Source: Lumbricus terrestris
Taxonomy: Eukaryota > Annelida > Clitellata > Crassiclitellata > Lumbricidae
Reading direction: 5' to 3'
Assembly: GCA_949752735.1 (NCBI GenBank)
Contig: OX457038.1
Coordinates: 20,980,548-21,044,547 of the forward strand
Length of the DNA: 64,000 nucleotides
Both the position numbers and the translations under genes were made by a program. A model generated the notes under the pieces. The model searched no databases. It was not told the DNA's origin and was given only the letters and a program-made list of their open reading frames with translations. This document shows, in pieces, positions 22,377 through 32,181 of this stretch (position 1 is its first letter; each line of letters opens with the position of its first letter).

Positions 22377-23767
22377 TGTTGGAAATCAGGGTCATGGGGT
22401 TTAATTTTTATTCGAATGACCGTCCCCGTGTCCGCCTGGGTACCTGTGTCTACCTAGCCTATGTCTACTCCTAGCCTATGTCTACCTAGCCTATGTCTAC
22501 CTAGCCCATGTCTACCTAGCCCATGTCTACCTAGCCTGTGTCTACCTAGCCCGTGTCTACATGAAATGGGCGTGACCTATGCCTACTTCTAGCCCATGTC
22601 TACCTCTAGCCTGTGTCTACCTCTAGCCTGTGTCTACCTAGCCCATGTCTACCTCTAGCCTGTGTCTACCTAGCCTATGTCTACCTAGCCCATGTCTACC
22701 TCTAGCCTATGTCTACATGTACTGGGCGTGGCCTCGTGACACATAAGTACGTGTGCGCGCAGCCGCAGTCAGTCTTCGAGTCATCGAACGTCAGTCACCG
22801 AACAGTCAGTCTTCGAGAGTCAGTCTTCGAGTCAGCCGCCGTCAGTCTTCGAGGAACACAGTGATCGGAAGAAACAGTCAGTGAATCGCCGTGACACAGT
22901 GGAAAGACGAGTCGGTCGAGCGTTGCGGGATCGAATCGCGGTGCAGTCAGCAGGAAATCGTCTGAGGAAAAACGCTTTGGAGAGCAGGACGACGATTTGA
23001 CGACGCTGCCGAAATTCAGCGCCTGCCGACGACGAAAGGCTTGGAGGCCTTTGCGGTGCAACACTGTCGACTCGGGTTCGATTCTTGACCCGCGGTCGTG
23101 CTCTTCTGCAACCCGACGCCTACGGACGACCGAAGGATCGGTGATCGTCGCTGTGCCACGACGGGCAGGATTCAACGCCGGATCTGCCAACGCTTCCGAC
23201 CGGGTGAGCGCAGTGGTTCAGCTTCCGACGCCGACGACACTGAATCGGGTTCGAAACCCGACCCGCTTCACAGATTCTCTGCGTGCGCTGGCGAGGCAGC
23301 GGTGAACTACACGCCAACGACTGCTGATTCGACTCCGGATCCGCCGACGCTGCCGACTGGTGAGGACGGAAGGTTTGGCGACCTTCCGCATCTGACGACG
23401 ATCGGGTTCGAAACCCGACCCGCTACCCAGATTCTCTGCGTGCGCTGGCGAGGCAGCGGTGATCTACAGGAAGACGACTCGGCGTCCTACAGTGACAATT
23501 GCGGTGAACAGTAGTGCAGTGGTTTGAGACGGTAGTGCTCCGAACATTGCTCCGAACATTGCTCCGAACATTGCTGGCGTTATAGAAGTCGAACGAGAAC
23601 TGCAGTACGAGTTTCTTCTTTGACGTCGTGAATAAATGAGTTTCAAGCCTGACGGGCTAGTCGTCAATCTTCAGTTGACGCCGGACTGCACAGACGGACG
23701 ATTCCGACAGGACTAGGGTTTGGGGTTCGGTCCCTGGTGTTAATTGCCCAAACCTAGTTCCGCTACA
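22377..23767 (+). repeat. 5' LTR
   Basis: 1391 bp, TGTTGG...CTACA. The first third is a run of ~15-bp units (tagcccatgtctacc and variants). A ~70-bp block containing gggttcgaaacccgaccc is present twice (about 23245-23312 and 23403-23466). A triplicated gctccgaacatt lies near 23540. AATAAA at 23630-23635 is a likely polyadenylation signal, placing the R region near there. Confidence 0.93.
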
Positions 23768-23786
23768 AACTGGTACCAGAAGTGGG
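23768..23786 (+). other. Primer-binding region, tandemly duplicated
   Basis: Directly after the LTR comes aactggtaccagaagtggg; TGG(TACCAGAAGTGG) is the expected complement of a tRNA 3' end. I cannot name the tRNA. The junction block (23761-23811) is followed by a second, diverged copy (23812-23864, cgttacaaactggttccag). Confidence 0.55.
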
Positions 23787-23905
23787 GTTTTGATTTCTTC
23801 GTTGGACGTCTCGTTACAAACTGGTTCCAGACATTGGAGTGAAAGAAGAACTCGTTGGACTTCTTGGAAATTCGGACTCAGCCAGTGGAGCGAAATTCAG
23901 CAACG

Positions 23906-26512
23906 ATGTGGAACACTGCAGAGATGGACGGAAACGCTGTTGACCGCCCGATGACTTCGACGCCAGCAGCCGGACGAAGGACGGACCTCTTGGTCGACTA
24001 CGAGGTCGAGTCCAGCCGCTTCCTGGAGAGAATCGACTTCGACGACGTACCGAAGAAGGATCGCAGAAGTCTGCTGATTTCTGAGAGAGACTCGACCGCC
24101 GTGGAATCGAAAGTCTTGGACAGGGTAAGCGCTTTGGAGACGAAAGTCTTGGACAACGCCAGTCGCTTGGTCGGTGAACGGAAGATGACCATGAAACCAG
24201 CAAAGTTTGATGGGACTGGGTCACTCGAATCGTTCTTGGCACAATTCGACGTATGTGCACGCCACAACAGATGGACGGCAATCGACAAAGTCGACTTCCT
24301 CCGTGTTTCCTTGGAAAAGGCAGCAACGCAGCTGTTGTGGGATTTTGGAGCGCGAACGGAGGTGACGTATGAACAGCTGGTCGAGAGACTTCGTCAACGA
24401 TACGGCGCGGAAGGTCAAGCTGAGACTTTTCGTGCGCAACTCTACTATCGTCGACAGAGGGCTGATGAAAGTCTGGGAGATTTGCTGCACGACATCCGGA
24501 GACTTGTCGTTCTCGCCTACCCGGTGCCGTCGAACGAGACGACCGAGATCGTTGCGAAGGACGCCTTCTTGGAAGCCATCCGTGACCGGGAGCTGTCTCT
24601 AAAGGTGAGAGAACGGGAACCTAAGACGATCGACGAGGCGTACCGAACAGCTCTACGCTTGTCGGCGTACCAGCAGACTGCAGACCTGGAGGATCGTCGC
24701 AGACCTGCGAATCGAGTAAGAGGAACTCAGGAGGCCGACGCCGGAGGACAGCTTCAGTCTCAGCTGGACGACTTCTTCACTGCCCAGCGCAAGTGGCAGC
24801 AGGACATGGAAGGAAGAATCTGCCGACAGCTGGAGGAACTCCGAGGCTCGAACAGGACGAACTACAACTCCGCGCCGATGGTTCCGCCGACCATTCCGTC
24901 TCAAGGTAACGCATCAGGAAGTCTGGGACGTGGGTCGACCTGCTTCAAATGCGGGTCCCCAGGGCACTATGCACGCCAGTGCCGACAACGTCGACCGTTC
25001 CCCAACCGTCGGAACGACGACGAACGCGACTTGGGTCAGCCGACGACCGAGCGGAACGAAGAGACCGTCACCAACCATACAACGAGAGACCGAGCAACAG
25101 GCGTGACGAACAACGCGATCTACATCCATGGTGTGATCAACGGACAGCAAAGAACGTGCCTGGTAGACACTGGGTCGGAGGTAAGCCTGGTTCCCTCGTC
25201 TGATGTGGATGGTTTGCTGCTCCAGCCTAGTAATCGCATTCTCTTGGCTGCTAACGGAACGCAGATAAGGGTTTTGGGTCAGGTTGATGTCCCAATTAGG
25301 ATTTCTAGAGGCTTTTCTATTGAGACTAATTTTCTCGTCTCTGATCAGATTGGTGAACCAATGCTTGGGATGGATTGGTTGAGACAACACCGCTGTCGAC
25401 TTGGTTTTGGTCAGGGTGCGCTCTTTGTGGGTAGACGCCGCATTCCTTTGGTCAAGGGAAATGGTTCGCTTTGGTGTCGCAGGGTTATTGTTGCGGAGGA
25501 AACCACTGTCCTTCCTCGTTCGCAGTGCGATATTCCTTGTAAAATGCAATACCGTGATTTGACGACCACAGCTGAAGCATGGATGACTGAATCAAAAGAA
25601 ATTCAACCTGGACTGCATGTAGCTAGAGTTGTGCTGAATGATGATGATGGTAAAATGTGCATCCGAGTGGTGAATTTAAATGAACAGCCTATGTTAACTG
25701 CTGATTCACTTCCTGACCTGCGCTTTGCAAATATCGAAAAATCCTTGAGGGCGCATGACTTGCGGGTGCATCCTGCACAATTTGAAAAAGTGACCGGAGG
25801 GTCGACCCGAAAAGTGACCGGAGGGTCAGCCGAAAAAGTGACCGGAGGGTCGACCACAAAAGTGACCGGAGGGTCGCGTCCAGAGACACATTTAGTGGAG
25901 AAATTGATGGAAGATGTCTCTGAGGATGTTTCGGCAGAGGTGAAGGAACGGCAGAGGAATTTGTTGGTCGAGTATGAGTGCATCTTCTCGACCACCGACC
26001 ATGATTTGGGAAGGACCATGATTACTCAGCATAGGATTGATACCGGGGACTCTCATCCGGTAAGACAACCGTTGAGGAGGCAACCGCTTCCATATCAGGC
26101 TACCATTGATGCGCAACTAGAGCAAATGTTGGTAACTGGAGTTGTGGAACCGGCGATAAGTAAATGTTCTGCAAATGTGGAGAATGATTTGTCTTTGCGG
26201 TTTTGCTCTGGTCCGACCCGGAAGGATTTCAGTCCTTTTTCCGAAACTGATGCCTGTCGGAGAGTCTCGTCTTACGCTGTGTGTTGCAGCACAATTGAAT
26301 TGTATTGTGGTTATGCTCCGGGAAGCATGAGTCTTGGTCGTGCGAGTGAGTCTAGTCTCGCGAGCCGCAGGTGGATTTTGGACTGTGGGCTTTTGTCTTT
26401 CGACCCTGGAGGGTATTGGTCGGATTTGGGTCGACTGAACTTGGAAGACGGAGTGGCGACGTCTACAGGCCGACCACGACGCAACGTTGGCCGTCCTGTT
26501 CGATTCCAGTGA
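23906..26512 (+). CDS. Gag-protease with truncated reverse transcriptase
   Basis: An 868-residue frame from the first ATG. Residues about 90-270 resemble a retrotransposon Gag capsid region (FDGTGSLESFLAQFD, then LRQRYGAEGQAETF). A CCHC zinc knuckle is at about 346-359 (CFKCGSPGHYARQC). An aspartic protease follows, with its catalytic Asp near 421 (LVDTGSEVSL) and LGMDWL downstream. Four copies of a KVTGGST unit (about 25788-25875) form a linker. Reverse transcriptase begins near 711 but breaks soon after VTGVVEPA: a scrambled remnant follows, and no catalytic YxDD, RNase H or integrase is present. The last residues (RPRRNVGRPVRF) look like the normal C-terminal tail of a gypsy pol, so the middle of pol was removed and the frame stayed open. 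Confidence 0.88.
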   Translation: MWNTAEMDGNAVDRPMTSTPAAGRRTDLLVDYEVESSRFLERIDFDDVPKKDRRSLLISERDSTAVESKVLDRVSALETKVLDNASRLVGERKMTMKPAKFDGTGSLESFLAQFDVCARHNRWTAIDKVDFLRVSLEKAATQLLWDFGARTEVTYEQLVERLRQRYGAEGQAETFRAQLYYRRQRADESLGDLLHDIRRLVVLAYPVPSNETTEIVAKDAFLEAIRDRELSLKVREREPKTIDEAYRTALRLSAYQQTADLEDRRRPANRVRGTQEADAGGQLQSQLDDFFTAQRKWQQDMEGRICRQLEELRGSNRTNYNSAPMVPPTIPSQGNASGSLGRGSTCFKCGSPGHYARQCRQRRPFPNRRNDDERDLGQPTTERNEETVTNHTTRDRATGVTNNAIYIHGVINGQQRTCLVDTGSEVSLVPSSDVDGLLLQPSNRILLAANGTQIRVLGQVDVPIRISRGFSIETNFLVSDQIGEPMLGMDWLRQHRCRLGFGQGALFVGRRRIPLVKGNGSLWCRRVIVAEETTVLPRSQCDIPCKMQYRDLTTTAEAWMTESKEIQPGLHVARVVLNDDDGKMCIRVVNLNEQPMLTADSLPDLRFANIEKSLRAHDLRVHPAQFEKVTGGSTRKVTGGSAEKVTGGSTTKVTGGSRPETHLVEKLMEDVSEDVSAEVKERQRNLLVEYECIFSTTDHDLGRTMITQHRIDTGDSHPVRQPLRRQPLPYQATIDAQLEQMLVTGVVEPAISKCSANVENDLSLRFCSGPTRKDFSPFSETDACRRVSSYAVCCSTIELYCGYAPGSMSLGRASESSLASRRWILDCGLLSFDPGGYWSDLGRLNLEDGVATSTGRPRRNVGRPVRFQ

Positions 26513-26670
26513 ACGTCGAAAGAAAGTTAATTTAATTATTATTGGGTCGTGCCTGGCCCGTGTTTTTATTTTTTTGAATTGATTGTAAAGCCGTGTGTGG
26601 CTTTTGTTTTTCTGTAACCTGCACGTAATTGATTGTATAATGTCGTTTGAAAAAAAAAGAGAAGAAAGAA
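26513..26670 (+). other. Start of 3' untranslated part of the LTR element
   Basis: T-rich sequence with a small hairpin (aagcc...ggctt near 26590-26606). It precedes the four-hairpin array. Confidence 0.4.
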
Positions 26671-26911
26671 GGGGGGTGTGCCCAACAAAGCACACCGTAC
26701 CCAAAAAGAAAAAAAAATAGAGAAATAAGCCTGAAAAAAAAAGAAGAAAAACAGGCGAGAAAAACGAAAAGGGGGTTGTGACCGAGATGGCACTTCGCAC
26801 CCGTAAGAAAAGAGCCGAACGAAACGGGGGGTGTGCGTAAAAAGCACATCGCACCCGGGAAGTGAAGGAAAAAGAGAAAAAGGGGGTTGTGCGCGATTGC
26901 ACTCCGCACCC
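26671..26911 (+). promoter_or_regulatory. Array of four related RNA hairpins in the LTR element
   Basis: Four ~31-base modules lie at 26671-26702, 26771-26802, 26826-26856 and 26882-26911. Each starts with GGGGGKTGTG and ends with CRCACCC or GTACCC. In each, the TGTGC-type 5' arm can pair with a GCAC-type 3' arm, and outer GGGT pairs with ACCC. Loop and arm bases vary while pairing is kept. The modules are separated by A-rich linkers; one linker holds another hairpin (gcctg...caggc at 26729-26755). The position just before the polypurine tract suggests an RNA element for export, packaging or translation, which is inference. Confidence 0.7.
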
Positions 26912-27173
26912 GATAAAGGTTTTGCAATGTCGTAATTAAATTGTCGATTTGATGTTTTCGTAATGAATCGCGGCGAAGGGTTTCGCTGAAAACAAATGTA
27001 CTGGATTCATCGAACGATGAGAGACTGTATTATTTTGATTTTGTGTATAAGAATGTTAATTTGGGCCTATTGTGTAGACAGGAGTAATGTGGTAGATTTT
27101 TGAAGACGTTGGCCCCTGATTACGTTTTGGGGGATGTTTAATTACTTACTCCAAGTGGGACCTTGGATTGCTT
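26912..27173 (+). other. Remaining 3' untranslated part of the LTR element
   Basis: AT-rich, non-coding; nothing recognisable before the purine tract. Confidence 0.4.
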
Positions 27174-27185
27174 GTGGGGGAAGCG
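27174..27185 (+). other. Polypurine tract
   Basis: gtgggggaagcg directly abuts the TG of the 3' LTR, where plus-strand DNA synthesis is primed in LTR retroelements. Confidence 0.7.
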
Positions 27186-28576
27186 TGTTGGAAATCAGGG
27201 TCATGGGGTTTAATTTTTATTCGAATGACCGTCCCCGTGTCCGCCTGGGTATCTGTGTCTACCTAGCCTATGTCTACTCCTAGCCTATGTCTACCTAGCC
27301 TATGTCTACCTAGCCCATGTCTACCTAGCCCATGTCTACCTAGCCTGTGTCTACCTAGCCCGTGTCTACATGAAATGGGCGTGGCCTATGCCTACTTCTA
27401 GCCCATGTCTACCTCTAGCCTGTGTCTACCTCTAGCCTGTGTCTACCTAGCCCATGTCTACCTCTAGCCTGTGTCTACCTAGCCTATGTCTACCTAGCCC
27501 ATGTCTACCTCTAGCCTATGTCTACATGTACTGGGCGTGGCCTCGTGACACATAAGTACGTGTGCGCGCAGCCGCAGTCAGTCTTCGAGTCATCGAACGT
27601 CAGTCACCGAACAGTCAGTCTTCGAGAGTCAGTCTTCGAGTCAGCCGCCGTCAGTCTTCGAGGAACACAGTGATCGGAAGAAACAGTCAGTGAATCGCCG
27701 TGACACAGTGGAAAGACGAGTCGGTCGAGCGTTGCGGGATCGAATCGCGGTGCAGTCAGCAGGAAATCGTCTGAGGAAAAACGCTTTGGAGAGCAGGACG
27801 ACGATTTGACGACGCTGCCGAAATTCAGCGCCTGCCGACGACGAAAGGCTTGGAGGCCTTTGCGGTGCAACACTGTCGACTCGGGTTCGATTCTTGACCC
27901 GCGGTCGTGCTCTTCTGCAACCCGACGCCTACGGACGACCGAAGGATCGGTGATCGTCGCTGTGCCACGACGGGCAGGATTCAACGCCGGATCTGCCAAC
28001 GCTTCCGACCGGGTGAGCGCAGTGGTTCAGCTTCCGACGCCGACGACACTGAATCGGGTTCGAAACCCGACCCGCCTCACAGATTCTCTGCGTGCGCTGG
28101 CGAGGCAGCGGTGAACTACACGCCAACGACTGCTGATTCGACTCCGGATCCGCCGACGCTGCCGACTGGTGAGGACGGAAGGTTTGGCGACCTTCCGCAT
28201 CTGACGACGATCGGGTTCGAAACCCGACCCGCTACCCAGATTCTCTGCGTGCGCTGGCGAGGCAGCGGTGATCTACAGGAAGACGACTCGGCGTCCTACA
28301 GTGACAATTGCGGTGAACAGTAGTGCAGTGGTTTGAGACGGTAGTGCTCCGAACATTGCTCCGAACATTGCTCCGAACATTGCTGGCGTTATAGAAGTCG
28401 AACGAGAACTGCAGTACGAGTTTCTTCTTTGACGTCGTGAATAAATGAGTTTCAAGCCTGACGGGCTAGTCGTCAATCTTCAGTTGACGCCGGACTGCAC
28501 AGACGGACGATTCCGACAGGACTAGGGTTTGGGGTTCGGTCCCTGGTGTTAATTGCCCAAACCTAGTTCCGCTACA
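27186..28576 (+). repeat. 3' LTR
   Basis: The same length and structure as the 5' LTR, differing at the three places noted for the whole element. It is followed by the duplicated target atat. Confidence 0.93.
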
Positions 28577-28832
28577 ATATTAAGCATATTTTATACAGTA
28601 CACACTCCGTTACTAAAAATAAATAGTAAATGATCGGTCTGGCAGTATGCGGAATTGGAGATAAAGAAGTTTCCCCGACATCGACTAACCTGGGACTACA
28701 TCTGGGACAACACAGTTTCTATTGGAAATGCTTCAACTGTGCGGTTATAAAGCCACCTAAATAATTTATTTACCTGCCATTTCAAAATTCTTTTGATTTT
28801 ATTTAGGCCACCTGAAATAGATCTACGTAACG

Positions 28833-29061
28833 CAAGGCCGTAGCTAGGGGGGTGTTTTGGGTGTTTGAACACCCCCCGAAATGGAAAATGTGAAAAATAA
28901 TATTATGCATTTACGAGCACATGATGTAAAAACCATGAAATAAAACCATGAAAACACCCCCCGAAATATGCAGGATGACTAAGAAAAAGTCATCAGATTT
29001 TTAGGAAGGGAAAATCTGGGAGTGAAACACCCCCCGAAATCAAATCCTGGCTACGGCCTTG
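28833..29061. mobile_element. 229-bp hAT-like MITE
   Basis: The left end caaggccgtagctagg and right end ctggctacggccttg are inverted repeats. The 8-mer acgtaacg flanks both sides (28825-28832 and 29062-29069). The interior repeats 'caccccccgaaat' in both orientations and has no coding capacity. Terminal repeats and 8-bp duplication fit the hAT superfamily. Confidence 0.88.
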
Positions 29062-29069
29062 ACGTAACG

Positions 29070-30488
29070 GGTTATCTTAAATAATCATTTAAGCTTTTAA
29101 AGAATATTTTAAATACCGCGGACAGCAAAGTGAGCACTTATTGTAGAAACACTCGAATACGTTACCACACTTACAGATTGATAATTAATGTTGGTATTGC
29201 GTATCAATGTTTACTAGGCCCAAAATTATTTAGTCTCTATATAATACGTCATCGCTAGAGTTTATTACCTGTTTACAAATTTAATCGTTGTAGATTGCTA
29301 TCTTTCATATACGGCCTCAAATTCAATTCCCTACTATAGATCTACTTGCAATAGTTTTCTGCAGTTTGCAAACCTGACACGAACTCGTTATATTCATATT
29401 CACGTTAAAAATAAACGAAACGAACAGAAATTCGTTAAATAATAACCACCCGAAAAATATCCAGACTGGCAAACCTTGACACTATAATATTTCAATATAG
29501 GCTCTACATTATTCTGTTAGGCGACATCTATGATATTGCTTAATCTAAACTATATAGCTCAACATTTGTCCTTCTCTACATTTTGTCTCTGAGTCTCTCG
29601 CAATTAAAGCTCACGATTGCAACACTGCAATAATAATATAATTTATAAAAAAAATACCAGAATATATTTTTCGCAAAGACAGACGGCACTAAACAGGGAC
29701 AAAGCGCCAAAGGAGACTTTTTAGCCTTAAAAGTATGCAGGGTACATTCCACCATCGCTTTCAAAACCAGGGTCTTGTAACGCAGCTATAGGTACACAAT
29801 ACACATGCATGACTGTTGGCTGACAGATAGTGAAGCAAAATTGTTTGAGAGACGGATTTAGCGGAGGGTTTCTGTTGAATGATTTCATTCAAGCGTTGCA
29901 AACATTTCTCTTAAGGGCAGCTTTGTGTCAGGTCCATTTCTGTGTTCGCATGGCACGTTTTCAGCCTTTACTGCTTCCGAACCGCTTCAAGTTCCTAAAT
30001 ATTTGAAGAATAAGAAATGTAAACCAGAAGAATACACAAACGAATACGTTCTTATAAGATATCGGAGAGATTTTTAAAAGTTATATTTAGGCCTACTCCG
30101 TTAGCTCATTGCGAAATTGACAAAGTGGAGATTGTATGGCGGATATACAAATGTGTCAGCTATACTGTTTACAGGCCATATGTACCGGGCGGGCAAAATA
30201 AAACCCAAGGCGGTTGTCATGATCTTGGTCAGAAGTAATTTTAATTTTTTTAGATGCTTAAAAGCAATTCATATCTATGCACAATATTTTCGCTTAACCT
30301 TAACTCCACCCAAACACCTCTTGAGAAGCAGTTTGCATAATTATATCTATATAAATAACAATGTAAAACGTTACCGTTGGACATGAAGGATCTCGGAAAG
30401 TTCTTGACCGATTGTTTTGAAAATTTTCACAAAACGTTCCATTCGAACATCAGCGGGTTTGTATAATGCCTTTTGGGAAAAAGCGCAA
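29070..30488. other. No gene recognised
   Basis: AT-rich. A stretch from about 30180 (taccgggcgggcaaaataaa, then aattcatatctatgcaca) vaguely resembles the mariner-like termini at 54803. No coding signal. Confidence 0.4.
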
Positions 30489-30894
30489 TCTCTACGACCA
30501 AAAAACACAACTTTTAATTTCATTCGATAGACGTCGATGGAGTCCAGCCATTTCGAGTTTGAACTTTCACGCATTAGTCTGCCCATTCTTCGGGCGCGTT
30601 TCAAACCCATTCTTCGGGCGCGTTTCAAAACGTATAGCCAGCCGTCTGCTATAGCGCAAATTTATATGCAACTGTCGGTTTTGACAAAATCGTCCATTTG
30701 CGGCCGTTTTCCGCGCGTCTTTCTACAGTGGCTACAGGGAGGGGAGGGGAGGGGAGGAAGGCGGGGAGAGGAAGGCGGGGGGAGGAAAAGGAGGGGAAAG
30801 GGAGGGGAAGGGGAAGGGGAAAGTGGAGGGGACGTAGGAAGGGAGGTTTGGACAGTCTTTTCAGCCACAGCAACGCGTGGCCGGGTACAGCTAG
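30489..30894 (+). mobile_element. Short non-autonomous Helitron
   Basis: It begins A|TCTCTACGACC at 30489 and ends in CTAG|T at 30891-30894. A hairpin (gccac-a-gc, loop aac, gc-gtggc; 30864-30881) sits nine bases before CTAG. TC start, hairpin, CTRR end and insertion between A and T are the Helitron hallmarks. The interior includes a G-rich tract of aggggaggg repeats (30735-30835). No Rep/helicase is encoded. The 5' boundary is less sure than the 3' one. Confidence 0.65.
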
Positions 30895-31075
30895 TACTAT
30901 TATAAATTTGTGTGTATATAAATTCAAATGAGTATAAGTAGGCCTATCCATCTGAGACGATGCACACAGTCTATGCTTATCAGGCCTAGATATTTTTCAA
31001 TCAATGGGATTTTGTGAACGCTGTTCTTGAAATATGCACCTATAGCCACCTCAGTCATAAGTGTCTGAGTTTATC

Positions 31076-32181
31076 CTCAAAATCATTCCGAGAACTCAAA
31101 ATCATTCCGAGAACTCAAAATCATTCCGAGAACTCAAAATCATTATGAGAACTCAAAATCATTCTGAGAACTCAAAATCATTCCGAGAACTCAAAATCAT
31201 TCCGAGAACTCAAAATCATTCTGAGAACTCAAAATCATTCCGAGAACTCAAAATCATTCCGAGAACTCAAAATCATTTCGAGAGCTCAAAATCATTCCGA
31301 GAACTCAAAATCATTCTGAGAACTCAAAATCATTCGTAGAACTCAAAATCATTCGTAGAACTCAAAATCATTCCGAGAACTCAAAATCATTCCGAGAACT
31401 CAAAATCATTCCGAGAACTCAAAATCATTCCGAGAACTCAAAATCATTCCGAGAACTCAAAATCATTCTGAGAACTCAAAATCATTCCGAGAACTCAAAA
31501 TCATTCCGAGAACTCAAAATCATTATGAGAACTCAAAATCATTCTGAGAACTCAAAATCATTCCGAGAACTCAAAATCATTCGTAGAACTCAAAATCATT
31601 CCGAGAACTCAAAATCATTCCGAGAACTCAAAATCATTCCGAGAACTCAAAATCATTCCGAGAACTCAAAATCATTCCGAGAACTCAAAATCATTCCGAG
31701 AACTCAAAATCATTCTGAGAACTCAAAATCATTCCGAGAACTCAAAATCATTATGAGAACTCAAAATCATTCTGAGAACTCAAAATCATTCCGAGAACTC
31801 AAAATCATTCGTAGAACTCAAAATCATTCCGAGAACTCAAAATCATTCCGAGAACTCAAAATCATTCTGAGAACTCAAAATCATTCCGAGAACTCAAAAT
31901 CATTCCGAGAACTCAAAATCATTCGGAGAACTCAAAATCATTCGTAGAACTCAAAATCATTCGTAGAACTCAAAATCATTCCGAGAACTCAAAATCATTC
32001 CGAGAACTCAAAATCATTCCGAGAACTCAAAATCATTCCGAGAACTCAAAATCATTCCGAGAACTCAAAATCATTCGTAGAACTCAAAATTATTCGTAGA
32101 ACTCAAAATCATTCCGAGAACTCAAAATCATTCCGAGAACTCAAAATCATTCTGAGAACTCAAAATCATTCCGAGAACTCA
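31076..32181. repeat. 19-bp minisatellite, about 58 copies
   Basis: The unit is aactcaaaatcattccgag. The last five bases vary among a few fixed types (ccgag, ctgag, atgag, cgtag, cggag), and blocks of types recur in order (atgag-ctgag-ccgag-cgtag appears more than once), suggesting amplification of multi-unit blocks. Long frames across it are repeat artefacts. Confidence 0.95.

Larger units (their letters stand above)
22377..28576 (+). mobile_element. Ty3/gypsy-type LTR retrotransposon, internally deleted in pol
   Basis: A 6.2-kb element with two 1391-bp LTRs, TG...CA ends, a 4-bp flanking duplication (atat at 22373-22376 and 28577-28580), a primer-binding region after the 5' LTR and a purine-rich tract before the 3' LTR. 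I found three differences between the LTRs (near 22443, 22573 and 23266 of the left copy), about 0.2%, so insertion is very recent. The single reading frame has gag, protease and only the start of reverse transcriptase. RNase H and integrase are absent, so it must have moved with enzymes supplied in trans. Confidence 0.92.

Noticed and set aside
22795..23514. Protein-coding frames within the LTR
   Set aside because: They recur identically in both LTRs, lie in untranslated regulatory sequence, and have no recognisable domain.
31061..31947. Repetitive frames (RELKII... type)
   Set aside because: Artefact of the 19-bp minisatellite; three units fill 57 bases without stops.
31076..32181. CRISPR-like array
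   Set aside because: Contiguous 19-bp units without spacers.
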